From contig JADJQX010000008.1 in NCBI GenBank assembly GCA_016712525.1, positions 1,556,501-1,620,500 on the forward strand: a stretch of 64,000 nucleotides of DNA, written 5' to 3'. Origin of the DNA: Myxococcales bacterium. Its GTDB lineage: Bacteria > Myxococcota_A > Polyangia > Polyangiales > Polyangiaceae. This document shows, one piece after another, positions 25,798 to 34,346 of this stretch (the first letter of the stretch is position 1; every line of letters starts with the position of its first letter). A model generated the notes under the pieces. The model ran no database searches and had not been told where the DNA came from. It saw only the letters and a program-made list of their open reading frames with translations. Made by a program: the position numbers and the translations under genes.

Positions 25798-26787
25798 TTA
25801 CGTCCTCGGCCGCGAGGCGACGCGGATGCCGCGTGCCGCGCCGCCGTACGACTGGCCGAAGTAGAGGCGGCATCCGTCGGCCGAGGCCCACACGACTGGG
25901 CTTTTTTCGGTCGAGACGGTGCGGAGCGTGTCGAAGGCTTGCGCCCGGCTCGGGCGTGTCATTTGCGAGATTCCGGTCGTCGCCGTCGCGAAGAGGGTGA
26001 GCCCGTCGGAGGTCACGGCGAGGCTTTCGGTCTCGACCTGGAGGTTCACGCGGGTCGCCGCTGCGAAGGGGGTGGCGGTGCTCGCGCGCTTCGCGACCAT
26101 GAGCCCGCCGTTCGTTCCGGTGCGTGTGTAGAAGACCTCGAGCTCGTCTGCGGTGGGAGCCGCGCCGAGCTCGTAGGTGCCCAGGTCGGCGACCGTGGCC
26201 TGCGATGTCGGTCCGAACGCTTGGCTCGTGGCCGCGCGGCTCGCTTGGTACACGATGTCGCGCTGTTGGTAGCCGTGGCCGAGCACCCGAAGGCCGTCGG
26301 TGGAGACGGCGCCGGAGACCGCGGAGAAGGGCGCGCCCACGAGATCGATCGACTCGACCACGAACGGCGCTGCCGTGCTCGCGCGCACGGCGCGGCGCAG
26401 GCTCCACTCGTTCAGCCCGCGCGACACCGACACGTAGGCGGTGAGCTCGTCGGCCGAGAACGTCGCGTGAATCGCCGTCTCGAGGCCCGCGACGGCCGTC
26501 GGGGCCCCGAAGCTCGTGGTGGGATCGCAGCGGGTGGCGCGTGCATCGCCTGCGTCGGCCACGTCGCTTGTCGCGTCCGCTGGCCCGGGCGCGTCGGCCG
26601 CCGCGTCTCCGGTGGGGGCCGAGGTGTCCACGGTCGCGTCGCTCGGGGGAGGGGTGGTCGCGTCGCGCTCGGCGGCCGCATCGGGGCCGGGGGTGCCGGT
26701 CGTGGGCTCCGAGCTGCACGCCGCGAAGCCGAGGCTCACGAGTGGCGTGGCGACGAAGAGGGCGAGGGCGATGCGGCGGGCAGACAT
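25798..26787 (-). CDS. PD40/TolB-like beta-propeller lipoprotein
   Basis: 329 aa starting at MSARRIALAL; lipobox GFAACSS followed by a long Asp/Ala/Pro linker. The mature part has repeated WD40/PD40-like blades (TFSADELTAYVSVSRG, AVSTDGLRVLGHGYQ, AVTSDGLTLFATAT), suggesting a surface-bound propeller. IS91 copy 4 ends 38 bp upstream of the start, so the native promoter region has probably been replaced. Function not recognised. Confidence 0.75.
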   Translation of the reverse strand: MSARRIALALFVATPLVSLGFAACSSEPTTGTPGPDAAAERDATTPPPSDATVDTSAPTGDAAADAPGPADATSDVADAGDARATRCDPTTSFGAPTAVAGLETAIHATFSADELTAYVSVSRGLNEWSLRRAVRASTAAPFVVESIDLVGAPFSAVSGAVSTDGLRVLGHGYQQRDIVYQASRAATSQAFGPTSQATVADLGTYELGAAPTADELEVFYTRTGTNGGLMVAKRASTATPFAAATRVNLQVETESLAVTSDGLTLFATATTGISQMTRPSRAQAFDTLRTVSTEKSPVVWASADGCRLYFGQSYGGAARGIRVASRPRT

Positions 26788-26824
26788 CCGCCGAGCGTAC
26801 CACCCGAGCATGCCCAAGGCCCCG

Positions 26825-26935
26825 GAGCGTAAGTAAATCAAGGCACTTTTCAGGGGTGTCGGCTGGGCTCGCGGGGATGGCGTTTCGCGACCTTCCTGGG
26901 TCGCGGCGGGCGCGCCGAGGCGGTCTCGGTCCTGG
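26825..26935 (-). mobile_element. IS91-family end fragment, copy 4 (111 bp)
   Basis: Shortest copy: GAGCGTAAGT through GGTCTCGGTCCTGG. Entirely from the non-coding terminal region. Shares the TTCCTGGGTCGCGGCGGGCG variant with copy 5, 272 bp away. Confidence 0.85.
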
Positions 26936-27075
26936 GCAGAGGTCCCGTGTAGGCTTCGCCCGGCTCGGAGGGGCACGCGACCCCTCGCGCTCGCTCGACC
27001 GAACGACCGAGAATCTTGGCCGTTTTTTGCTTACGGAGACGGTGCGAAGTCACCGTGGAAACGATGAAGGGACGA

Positions 27076-27206
27076 ATGAAGACCAAAGCCTTCTGGGTTC
27101 TCTCGATCCTCTCGGCCCAGGCGGCCTTCGTCGGGACGGCGGCGGCCCAGCCGGCGGGCATCTCGCTCGGCGGTGGCGCGTCGGCCGGTCCGTCGGGGGT
27201 CTCGGG
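27076..27206 (+). pseudogene. exported protein, cut after the signal peptide by IS91 copy 5
   Basis: About 44 codons. The start MKTKAFWVLSILSAQAAF has GAAGGG about 5 bp upstream; a classic Sec signal ends at TAAAQP, followed by a Gly/Ala-rich stretch (ISLGGGASAGPSGVSG) before the element begins. An ATG at 27064 is also in frame. The rest of the gene is absent from the other side of the element. Confidence 0.6.
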
Positions 27207-27549
27207 GAGCGTAAGTAAATCAAGGCACTTTTCAGGGGTGTCGGCTGGGCTCGCGGGGATGGCGTTTCGCGACCTTCCTGGGTCGCGGCGGGCGCGCCGA
27301 GGCGGTCTCGGTCCTGGCACGGAGGTTGCCGAACCCCACCAAGCGCCATGCCGGCGCAGCGCGGCCTTCGGGCGCCCCTTGCGCACGTTCTACTCGGCTG
27401 CCTCGACGCTACCGGCACCTCGACGGAGGACTCGACTTGCCCAGTACGGAGGCCCTCGAGCGGGCGTGCGCTTCGGCACGTCGGTGGGCTCGCCAATGCC
27501 CCGCAGGTACCGAGCGACGCTGGTCGGATCGGTGACGAGCGCGAGCAGC
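27207..27549 (-). mobile_element. IS91-family end fragment, copy 5 (343 bp)
   Basis: Conserved end through GACGAGCGCGAGCAGC, retaining about 105 codons of the transposase C-terminus (antisense). Then it switches to a plus-strand coding fragment. Confidence 0.85.
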
Positions 27550-28923
27550 GGCGTTCCCGCTGCTCCCGCGCGAAGGTTGGCTCGACTACCTCGGAGTCCG
27601 CGACGAAGCCTCGAGCCGCGCGCTCCGAGCCGTAAGCGACGAGGCGGCCACGGCCATCCTCGCCGCGGCAGCCGAAGACGACGCCGACGAGGAGGACGAC
27701 GTCACGCATGCGCTCGCGGCGGTGAAGAGGCACCTCCCTGGCGTGACGAACACGATCCTCCAGCGCGCGACGGCGATCGTGGCGAAGGTGGCGGCTGCGC
27801 ACGTGACCGATCTCGCGACCCTCCAAGATCGAGGCGCGGGCGAAGGCGCGACCGACGACGCGGTGGCCGCGGCGCTCCCCCACTTCCCGACCGAAGGTTA
27901 CGAAGACGGCTTCTGCATCACGGACCTGAAGGCCGTCGGCGCGGCGTTTCGCGAGAAAAAGCGCGGGAAGCTCACCGCATCGCGCATCTCGTGGGAGCTT
28001 CGAATCGAGGCGATGGCGAAGATCGTGTGTTTTGCCGCGACGCGACACTCCACGAGCGACGAGGCCCGCGCGACCCTCCGCGAGCTCGCGACCGGCCTCG
28101 CCGAGAGCGGCCTGTTGGGCACGACGGTGACCCGAATGGAGCTCTCGGTGAAGACGGGATCTCCCTTCTTCCATGGCAAACGCAAGGGGAAAGACGCTTG
28201 GCTGGCCGAGCACGAGGGCGCGCTCGTGTTCGCGCGGATGGTGAACGAGTACGAAGACGAGCCGCGGCAGAAGGTGATCGTGCTCGCGGCGGGGAGCACC
28301 TTCGTGGTCCCCGCCGACGCCACCGAGACCACCCGCGAGACGGTGAGCATTCCCGACGATCGGGCCTTCATCGACGAGACCTTCCGCGAGCTCGACGCGC
28401 GCGGGCCGGTTCCATACGCCCCGACCGCCGCTGCGGTCGTGATGGCAGAGGTGCCGATCACCGCCGCGGAGGCCGTGCTCCTCCTCGCCGGGCTCCCGCA
28501 GTGGGGCGAATACCGCAGCGACTTCCTCGGCAAAGAGCTCCGGACCGCCCTGGACCTGAAACAGAGCGACGCCGCGAAGGCCAAAGACAAGCTCAACGAG
28601 CTCCCGGACGGGCAGCGCTTCGCCCTCCTCGCCGGCGCGGCGAACGTGCCCACCGCCAAGGGCCTCTGGGCCGCGCCGGAGGACCCGGAGAGCTCCGCGC
28701 GTGCGCTCGCGAACGCGGCGAAGGTGGTGCTCGGGAAGACCGTCGCCGTGCGCGAGGAGCTCGTCGCGGCGATGGAGAAGGAGATCTCCCTCGAGCTCCC
28801 CGTGCGAAAGGCGCTCGCGCTGGCGCTCACCGCGGGAGACGATGACAATCCTCTCCTTACGCCACGCAGGCCCCCGCCCAAATGGTTTCAGCTCGGCGAC
28901 GGTGGGGAGCACTTCAGCGCGGA
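27550..28923 (+). pseudogene. internal fragment of a large unknown protein, cut by IS91 copies 5 and 6
   Basis: About 457 codons are open without interruption, from AFPLLPREGWLDYLGVRDEA to KWFQLGDGGEHFSAE. Neither a native start nor a native stop is present; both ends are IS junctions. The sequence looks soluble and helical with acidic stretches (EDDADEEDD). Positions 27722 and later offer internal ATGs but no good Shine-Dalgarno. No family is recognised. The frame continues into copy 6 up to 29347, which should not be taken as native sequence. Confidence 0.6.
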
Positions 28924-29420
28924 GAGCGTAAGTAAATCAAGGCACTTTTCAGGGGTGTCGGCTGGGCTCGCGGGGATGGCGTTTCGCGACCTTCCGGGGT
29001 CGCGGCGGCCGCGCCGAGGCGGTCTCGGTCCTGGCACGGAGGTTGCCGAACCCCACCAAGCGCCATGCCGGCGCAGCGCGGCCTTCGGGCGCCCCTTGCG
29101 CACGTTCTACTCGGCTGCCTCGACGCTACCGGCACCTCGACGGAGGACTCGACTTGCCCAGTACGGAGGCCCTCGAGCGGGCGTGCGCTTCGGCACGTCG
29201 GTGGGCTCGCCAATGCCCCGCAGGTACCGAGCGACGCTGGTCGGATCGGTGACGAGCGCGAGCAGCTTCATCCTTCCGCTGCAGCACGGGCAGGTCAAAA
29301 CGTCGAACCCAAAGGTCCGTTTAAGAAGCTCCGCCCACGGACGATAGCCGCCTCGGCGCGGTCTCTCGGGCACGTCCACCGTGGGTATTGGAGCAACCGC
29401 CGGCTTCGGCGCCAGACGAG
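28924..29420 (-). mobile_element. IS91-family end fragment, copy 6 (497 bp)
   Basis: Conserved end through GGCGCCAGACGAG. It includes the last ~100 codons of the transposase with the CPCCSGRMK tail. The inner junction cuts the istA pseudogene that follows. Confidence 0.85.
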
Positions 29421-30388
29421 GCGCGGGCTTGTCGAGCGCGAGGAACGCCGAGCGTCGGCAGCCTTCGAGCTTCTGGAAGGGACGTGCGTTGAGCTTCTCC
29501 ACCAGCTCGGCGATCGCGACGTTGAGCTCCGCGAGGCTGAAGAAGACGCGGTTTCGGAGCGCGGCGACGATCCACCGCTGGACGACGAGCACCCCGCCCT
29601 CGACCTTCGCCTTGTCCTTCGGGCGGCGCGGCCGCGCGGGGATCACCGTCACCCCGTAGTGCTGCGCCATCTCGAGGAACGTCGGATTGATGTCCGGCTC
29701 GTAACGATCGGGCCCCGAGACGGCGCTGCGGAGCTGATCGGGCACGATGATCTCCGGTGCGCCGCCGAAGAAACTCGAGCATGCGCACGTTCGAGCCGAC
29801 GAAGTCGGCGAGCTTCTGCGAGCGTGTCGCCTCCGCGAACGTGTAGTTGCTCGCGCCGAGCACCCCGACGAACAGCTCCACTGCGGTGATCTCGCCCGTC
29901 GTCGGATCGGCGACGTGGAGCTTCTTGCCCGAGTAGTCGACGAAGACCTTCTCGCCCGCGCGATGAACCTGGCGCATCGACACCGAGAGGTGCTTGCGCC
30001 ACTGCGCGTAGAGCGCGCAGAAGCGGCTGTACTCGTACGGCTTCGCGGGCGCGGCCTGCGCAGCGCCGTCTCGGTACTCGAGCCAGAGTGTCTGGAGGGT
30101 GACGCCTGCCCGGGAGAGCTCGCGGTGAACCCACCCAAAGTCGACCGCGACACGTGCCGGCGGCTCGGACCGATTCAAGCCGGTGAAGAGCAGCGCGGCC
30201 ACCTCGGCGTCCGTCAGCTCACGCGCCATCTCCCACGTGAACGACGCGGCTCGCGCCCGCCGCAAGTAGTCGTACACCGTGGTCTCTCCGATCGCCGCCG
30301 ACGCGGCGATCTCCGTGTAGCTGCGCCCACACTCGAAGCGCAGCCGTAGAACCTCTCGAATCTTGCGCATGGAAAGTCGCTCCGTCAT
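29421..30388 (-). pseudogene. istA: IS21-family transposase IstA, frameshifted and 3'-truncated
   Basis: The start MTERLSMRKIREVLRLRFEC with a helix-turn-helix (SYTEIAASAAIGETTVYDYL) and the DDE catalytic core (VFVDYSGKKLHVAD, then PEIIVPDQLRSAV, and KAKVEGGVLVVQRWI) identify IstA. A 1-nt insertion near 29770 (GAGTTTCTTCGG for GAGTTCTTCGG) puts LEFFGGAPEI out of frame. The C-terminus is replaced by IS91 copy 6 after ALDKPAP, and no istB remains. This is a dead IS21 element whose left end survives upstream. Confidence 0.88.
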
Positions 30389-30481
30389 CGCGCTCGTGTA
30401 AGCGCGACAGCTGGGCGACCACGTGCCATAGACTCCGCCCCGGCGAGCTCATCCTCGCGAGGAGCGAACCGCTCCTCAGAG

Positions 30482-30680
30482 CACCTCGGGTCCCGTTGGA
30501 ACGGCACCTCGGGTGGCTCGGAACGCCACCTCGGGTCCCATTGGAACGGCACCTCGGGTGGCTCGGAACGCCACCTCGGGTCCCGTTGGAACGGCACCTC
30601 GGGTGGCTCGGAACGCCACCTCGGGTCCCGTTGGAACGGCACCTCGGGTCACGTTGGAACGCCACCTCGTGTGCGCGCGG
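30482..30680. repeat. 22/23-bp tandem repeat array, probable IS21 terminal repeats
   Basis: Nine units beginning CACCTCGGGT, alternating between CCCGTTGGAACGG and GGCTCGGAACGC endings, so a 45-bp dimer is repeated three times with a variant fourth. It lies immediately upstream of istA, where IS21-family elements carry multiple transposase-binding repeats. The last unit (CACCTCGTGTGCGCGCGG) is degenerate. Confidence 0.85.
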
Positions 30681-30725
30681 AATACGCACCAACGACGAAC
30701 CGTGACCGACCGAGGCGAGATTTCG

Positions 30726-31952
30726 CTATCGGCTGGACGAAGGGAGCACGCCCAGGTTTCGCGGGAGGGTGCCCTCGGGGTGCTTGTACCAACCCGGGTC
30801 CGCGTAGCTCGTGATGCCAGCGCGGACCTTCAAAATGGTGAACATGCCGCCCATCTCGACCGGGCCGAACGGACCATCGCCGGTCATCATCGGCAACGTG
30901 TTTCGCGGGCGGCCCATCTCCATCATGTTCCCCATCCCGTTCTCGCCCATGGCCATGTACCCCGGCAGCAACGAACGCACCTTCTGCTCGAGCGACGTGG
31001 GCTGCGGCACCCCAATCATGTTCGGGATCTCGTGGCTCATCGCGTTCATCGTGTGGTGCGATTTGTGGCAGTGAAACGCCCAATCACCCTCTTCGTTCGC
31101 GACCATCTCCACGGTGCGCGTGGCGCCGACGGGAACGTTCACGGTGGTCTCGGGTCTGCGCGCCGAACGCGGTACGGGCCCTCCGTCCGTCCCCACCTCC
31201 TCGAACGCGTACCCGTGCACGTGGATGGGATGGCTGTCCATCGAGAGGTTGCCGAACGAGAACTGCACCCGCTCGCCCTTCTTGACGACCCACGGGTCCG
31301 TGCCGGGCCAGACGCGGCTATTGAACGTGAAGAGGTTGAAGTCCGTCATCACGTTCGGGTTCGGAGTCGCCGTGCCCGGCTCGACGTACCACTCGTGCAG
31401 CATCACCAGAAAGTGGCGGTCGACCTTCGGCGTCGGCGCCACCTTCGGGTGAATCACGAAAAAGCCCATCATGCCGAGCGCCATCTGCACCATTTCGTCC
31501 GAGTGCGGGTGGTACATGAACACCCCGTTTTGGCGGAGCGTAAACTCGTAGACGTAGGTCTCGTTCTTCTCGATGTGCGGCTGGTTCAGGCCCGCGACGC
31601 CATCCATCCCGTTCGGGAGGAAGATGCCGTGCCAGTGCACGGAGGTGCGCTCGGGCAGCTTGTTCGTCACGAAGATGCGAACGCGATCGCCCTCGACCGC
31701 CTCGATGGTGGGGCCGGGAGTGGACCCGTTGTAGCCCCACGCGTTGACGACCATGCCCTTCGCAAATTCGCGCTTCACGGGCTCGGCGGTGAGCCGAAAC
31801 TCCTTTACGCCGCGGTTCATCACGAAGGGCAACGTGCTGCCGTTCGGCGTAACCACGGGAACGTAGGGCAGCGGAGCGGTTTGCGCCGCGGCAGAGCGCG
31901 CGAGCACCATCAACAACAAGTACGCAATGACGACGCGGGCGAGGGAAGCCAT
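30726..31952 (-). CDS. multicopper oxidase (copper-resistance type)
   Basis: 408 aa with a Sec-type signal (LLLMVLARSAAAQ). All four copper-binding motifs are present: SVHWHG, MYHPHSD, HPIHVHG and the C-terminal HCHKSHH. It has Met-rich stretches (MAMGENGMGNMMEMGR) typical of cuprous oxidases. It probably oxidises Cu(I) in the periplasm. It is the last gene of the copper operon, 41 bp after the TolC-like gene. No twin-arginine motif is visible, unlike CueO, so apo-enzyme export by Sec is likely. Confidence 0.92.
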   Translation of the reverse strand: MASLARVVIAYLLLMVLARSAAAQTAPLPYVPVVTPNGSTLPFVMNRGVKEFRLTAEPVKREFAKGMVVNAWGYNGSTPGPTIEAVEGDRVRIFVTNKLPERTSVHWHGIFLPNGMDGVAGLNQPHIEKNETYVYEFTLRQNGVFMYHPHSDEMVQMALGMMGFFVIHPKVAPTPKVDRHFLVMLHEWYVEPGTATPNPNVMTDFNLFTFNSRVWPGTDPWVVKKGERVQFSFGNLSMDSHPIHVHGYAFEEVGTDGGPVPRSARRPETTVNVPVGATRTVEMVANEEGDWAFHCHKSHHTMNAMSHEIPNMIGVPQPTSLEQKVRSLLPGYMAMGENGMGNMMEMGRPRNTLPMMTGDGPFGPVEMGGMFTILKVRAGITSYADPGWYKHPEGTLPRNLGVLPSSSR

Positions 31953-31993
31953 GGGACACCTTTCAGGATGCGGCAGAGCGCGAGCCTCTCGGC

Positions 31994-33457
31994 TTAGTGA
32001 TTCGAGTGGCTCGGGGAAGATGTTGGCGGAGCAGCCGAAGGGCCGGCCGCGGGATTCGTCGACGGTCCGCTCGGCGCGGTGGACGCGCGTGGCGCGCCGT
32101 CCGTCCCGAGCCGCCCGCCAACGGCGCGTTCGAGATCGCTCCGCGCGATCCAGTAGTCGCGCACGGCTTCGATGTACTCGCGGTACGCGTCGTACTCGGC
32201 CTGCTTCGACTGGATGAGCTGGTAGACCCCGAGAAGCATGGCGTCGTACATCTCTTGGGAGTAGCGAACGTTGTTCTCGCGAAGTGGGATCACGCCCTTG
32301 GCGTAGTCCTCGACGATCGTTCGGCTCGCGAGCATGCGCGCGCGGGCCGCCCGCACGTCAGCCCGGACATCGACCGCGAGCGCTTCGAGGTTTTGCTCCG
32401 CGCGCCGATGATACGCCTCGAGCTTGGCGATCTGCGCCTGACGCTGGTCGAAGAGCGGAATTTCGAGCGAAACGCTCGGCCCGAAGGAGATTCGCTCCGA
32501 GCCGCGGAGGCGCCCGGCTTCGACGGCGACGCTCACCATGCCGGTCCATCGCGTCGTCTTCGCGAGCGAGAGCGTGTAGCCCATTGCCTGCACGTTTCGC
32601 CGCGCCGCTGCCACGTCGAGGCGATCGGCGATCGCACGGCTCTCGAGTCGCTCCAAGCTCGGCTCCGAAGGCGGGACGTCCGGGAGCTTCGCCGCGAGCT
32701 TCCACCCCGCGCGCTTTCCCCACGTGCCCATATGCTTGTTCAAGGTCTCGCGTGCGACCGCGGAGGCGACCGCGGCGCGCTTGCGCTCGAGGCCGGTCTG
32801 AGCCGCGAGCCCGAGCTCGTTGGTGAGGCTCAGGTCGTTCATGTTGCCGGCGCCGTGCTGGCTACGCGCGATATCGGCCGCTGTGTGCGCGGCGTCGTCG
32901 ACGAGCGCTCGCATCGCCGCGACCGCTTCGGCAGCCTGCGCTTCGTAGAACGCGGTGCGTGTCTCGGCGGCGAGGGCGAGGACCTCGTCGGCGACCGAGA
33001 GCTTCGTCGCCTCGAGCTCGGTCGCGGCCACCCGCTTGCGCAGCGGGATGGTCACGGCATCCAGAAAATCCTGCTCGACCGTCATGAAGAGGTTCGGATC
33101 GATGTGCTCGGCATCCCACGCCGTCTTGCCGATCCCCAAGACGGGGTTCTTCAGGAGACCCGCTTGCACGTAGTCCGCGCGCGCAATCGAGAGCTCTTCG
33201 AGCTTCGCGCGCAGGTGCGGGCTGAGAAGGAGCGCGACCTGCACGGCGGCGTCGGCCGTGAGCGGACGGGCGAGCAGGCCATCGATGGCGCGCTCGGCCT
33301 CTTTGTCGTCCGCCCCGTCGGCGCCCTTTCGAAGCGAGTGCCCCGACCGCGACTTTACCGTGGAGGCGACCTCGTCGAGGGCGGGCTTTGCCGAGGTCGA
33401 CGCGCACCCGCCTATCGACAACGAGAGCGCGACGGTGAGCGCGAGCTGACGGATCAT
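31994..33457 (-). CDS. TolC-family outer-membrane efflux lipoprotein
   Basis: 487 aa; ATG overlaps the stop of the upstream lipoprotein gene by 4 bp (ATGA). Lipobox SIGGCAS, then long alpha-helical hairpins with the two OEP repeats (VQVALLLSPHLRAKLEEL in the first, ADRLDVAAARRNVQAMGYTL in the second). The C-terminus is Ser/Pro/Ala-rich. It fits CusC-type copper export, although no RND pump gene (CusA) is in this operon, so it may pair with a pump elsewhere or with CopA-fed periplasmic copper. Confidence 0.88.
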   Translation of the reverse strand: MIRQLALTVALSLSIGGCASTSAKPALDEVASTVKSRSGHSLRKGADGADDKEAERAIDGLLARPLTADAAVQVALLLSPHLRAKLEELSIARADYVQAGLLKNPVLGIGKTAWDAEHIDPNLFMTVEQDFLDAVTIPLRKRVAATELEATKLSVADEVLALAAETRTAFYEAQAAEAVAAMRALVDDAAHTAADIARSQHGAGNMNDLSLTNELGLAAQTGLERKRAAVASAVARETLNKHMGTWGKRAGWKLAAKLPDVPPSEPSLERLESRAIADRLDVAAARRNVQAMGYTLSLAKTTRWTGMVSVAVEAGRLRGSERISFGPSVSLEIPLFDQRQAQIAKLEAYHRRAEQNLEALAVDVRADVRAARARMLASRTIVEDYAKGVIPLRENNVRYSQEMYDAMLLGVYQLIQSKQAEYDAYREYIEAVRDYWIARSDLERAVGGRLGTDGAPRASTAPSGPSTNPAAGPSAAPPTSSPSHSNH

Positions 33458-33831
33458 TTCTTGGGGACCAGCTTCATGTTGCACTTCGGGCAGACGCCAG
33501 GGCTGCTGGAGGTGACCTCGGGGTGCATGGGGCACACGTAAGTCACGGCTTGCGCGGGGGCAGACGGCGAAGGCGACGCGGAGGGCGCGGCCGAGGTCGT
33601 CTGTGTAGCCGCCCCGTGGTCGTGGTGCGCGTGGCCGGCGTGCTCATCGCTCGGTGCGGGAGCCGTCGCCACCGGGAGCGTCGCGGACGCTGCCGCCGTC
33701 GCGACCGGCCCCTCCGCCGCCGAAGGATTGGAAGGATCGCTCGGAGATTGCGAGACGGGCGCCGCGGCGGGCGAGCATGCCGCGGCGAACACGACCACGA
33801 GCGTGGCAGTGAGGGAATGGAAGACGTTCAT
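33454..33831 (-). CDS. heavy-metal-binding-domain lipoprotein (His-rich)
   Basis: 125 aa. Lipobox VFAAACS; an Ala/Pro linker with a His cluster (HAGHAHHDHG); then a C-terminal heavy-metal-binding domain YVCPMHPEV...PGVCPKCNMKLVP, i.e. CPMH and CPKC pairs. A second lipoprotein of the same design lies at the head of the operon. Probably an envelope-anchored copper chaperone or sink. Coupled to the TolC-like gene by a 4-bp overlap. Confidence 0.88.
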   Translation of the reverse strand: MNVFHSLTATLVVVFAAACSPAAAPVSQSPSDPSNPSAAEGPVATAAASATLPVATAPAPSDEHAGHAHHDHGAATQTTSAAPSASPSPSAPAQAVTYVCPMHPEVTSSSPGVCPKCNMKLVPKK

Positions 33832-33949
33832 GAAAGCTCCTTCTTGTCAGGCCGTTCCTGCTAGCGCTCCGGCGGCCGAACGTGACCGATTTTCTGAGAT
33901 AAGTGCAGGGCGCGGACTGCGTCGGCGATCCGCGCCCTACAGCCCGAGG

Positions 33950-34162
33950 CTAGCGAGCGGGATACCCTGCGCGTTCGAGCGCCGTCACGAGGTCGGCACG
34001 GACCGGCGCCTCTGCGCCGTAAGTAACGCGTACCTTCGCCGTGCCCAAGTCGACGGCCACGGTTTCGACGCCGTCGAACGCCTTGAGCGCCGTCGTCACG
34101 TGCCGCACGCAAGCGCCGCACGTCATGTTGTCTACGGTCAATTCAGTCTCTTTCGGGTTCAT
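33950..34162 (-). CDS. copZ: CopZ-like heavy-metal-associated (HMA) copper chaperone
   Basis: 70 aa starting at MNPKETELTV. The HMA core NMTCGACVRHV supplies the Cu(I)-binding Cys pair; the fold ends LVTALERAGYPAR. A longer open frame to 34240 would add 26 non-homologous residues; AAAGAGAGAAG just upstream of 34162 serves as Shine-Dalgarno. It delivers cytoplasmic Cu(I) to CopA, whose gene is 184 bp upstream on the same strand. Confidence 0.88.
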   Translation of the reverse strand: MNPKETELTVDNMTCGACVRHVTTALKAFDGVETVAVDLGTAKVRVTYGAEAPVRADLVTALERAGYPAR

Positions 34163-34346
34163 GGGCTTCTCTCTTTCCGCGCCGAGAAGCTCGTTCTCGG
34201 CGTCTGACTCGAAGACGCAGCGCTCGTCGTCGGATGACACCTACGAGCAAAAAGAATCGAAGATTGTTTGCGGCTCGAACGTTGCGAATGCTCCGCGGGC
34301 CGCGCTCGTCGCGCGCGGCCCGAGCTTCTTGCCCTGCAGGAGCGCG

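Noticed and set aside
27722..29347. A 541-codon frame that seems to fuse a host protein to extra C-terminal sequence
   Set aside because: The last ~140 codons are simply the plus-strand translation of IS91 copy 6 and recur after every copy (SVSKSRHFSG...); not native.
30482..30680. Possible CRISPR array
   Set aside because: Units are contiguous 22/23-bp repeats without unique spacers and abut istA.
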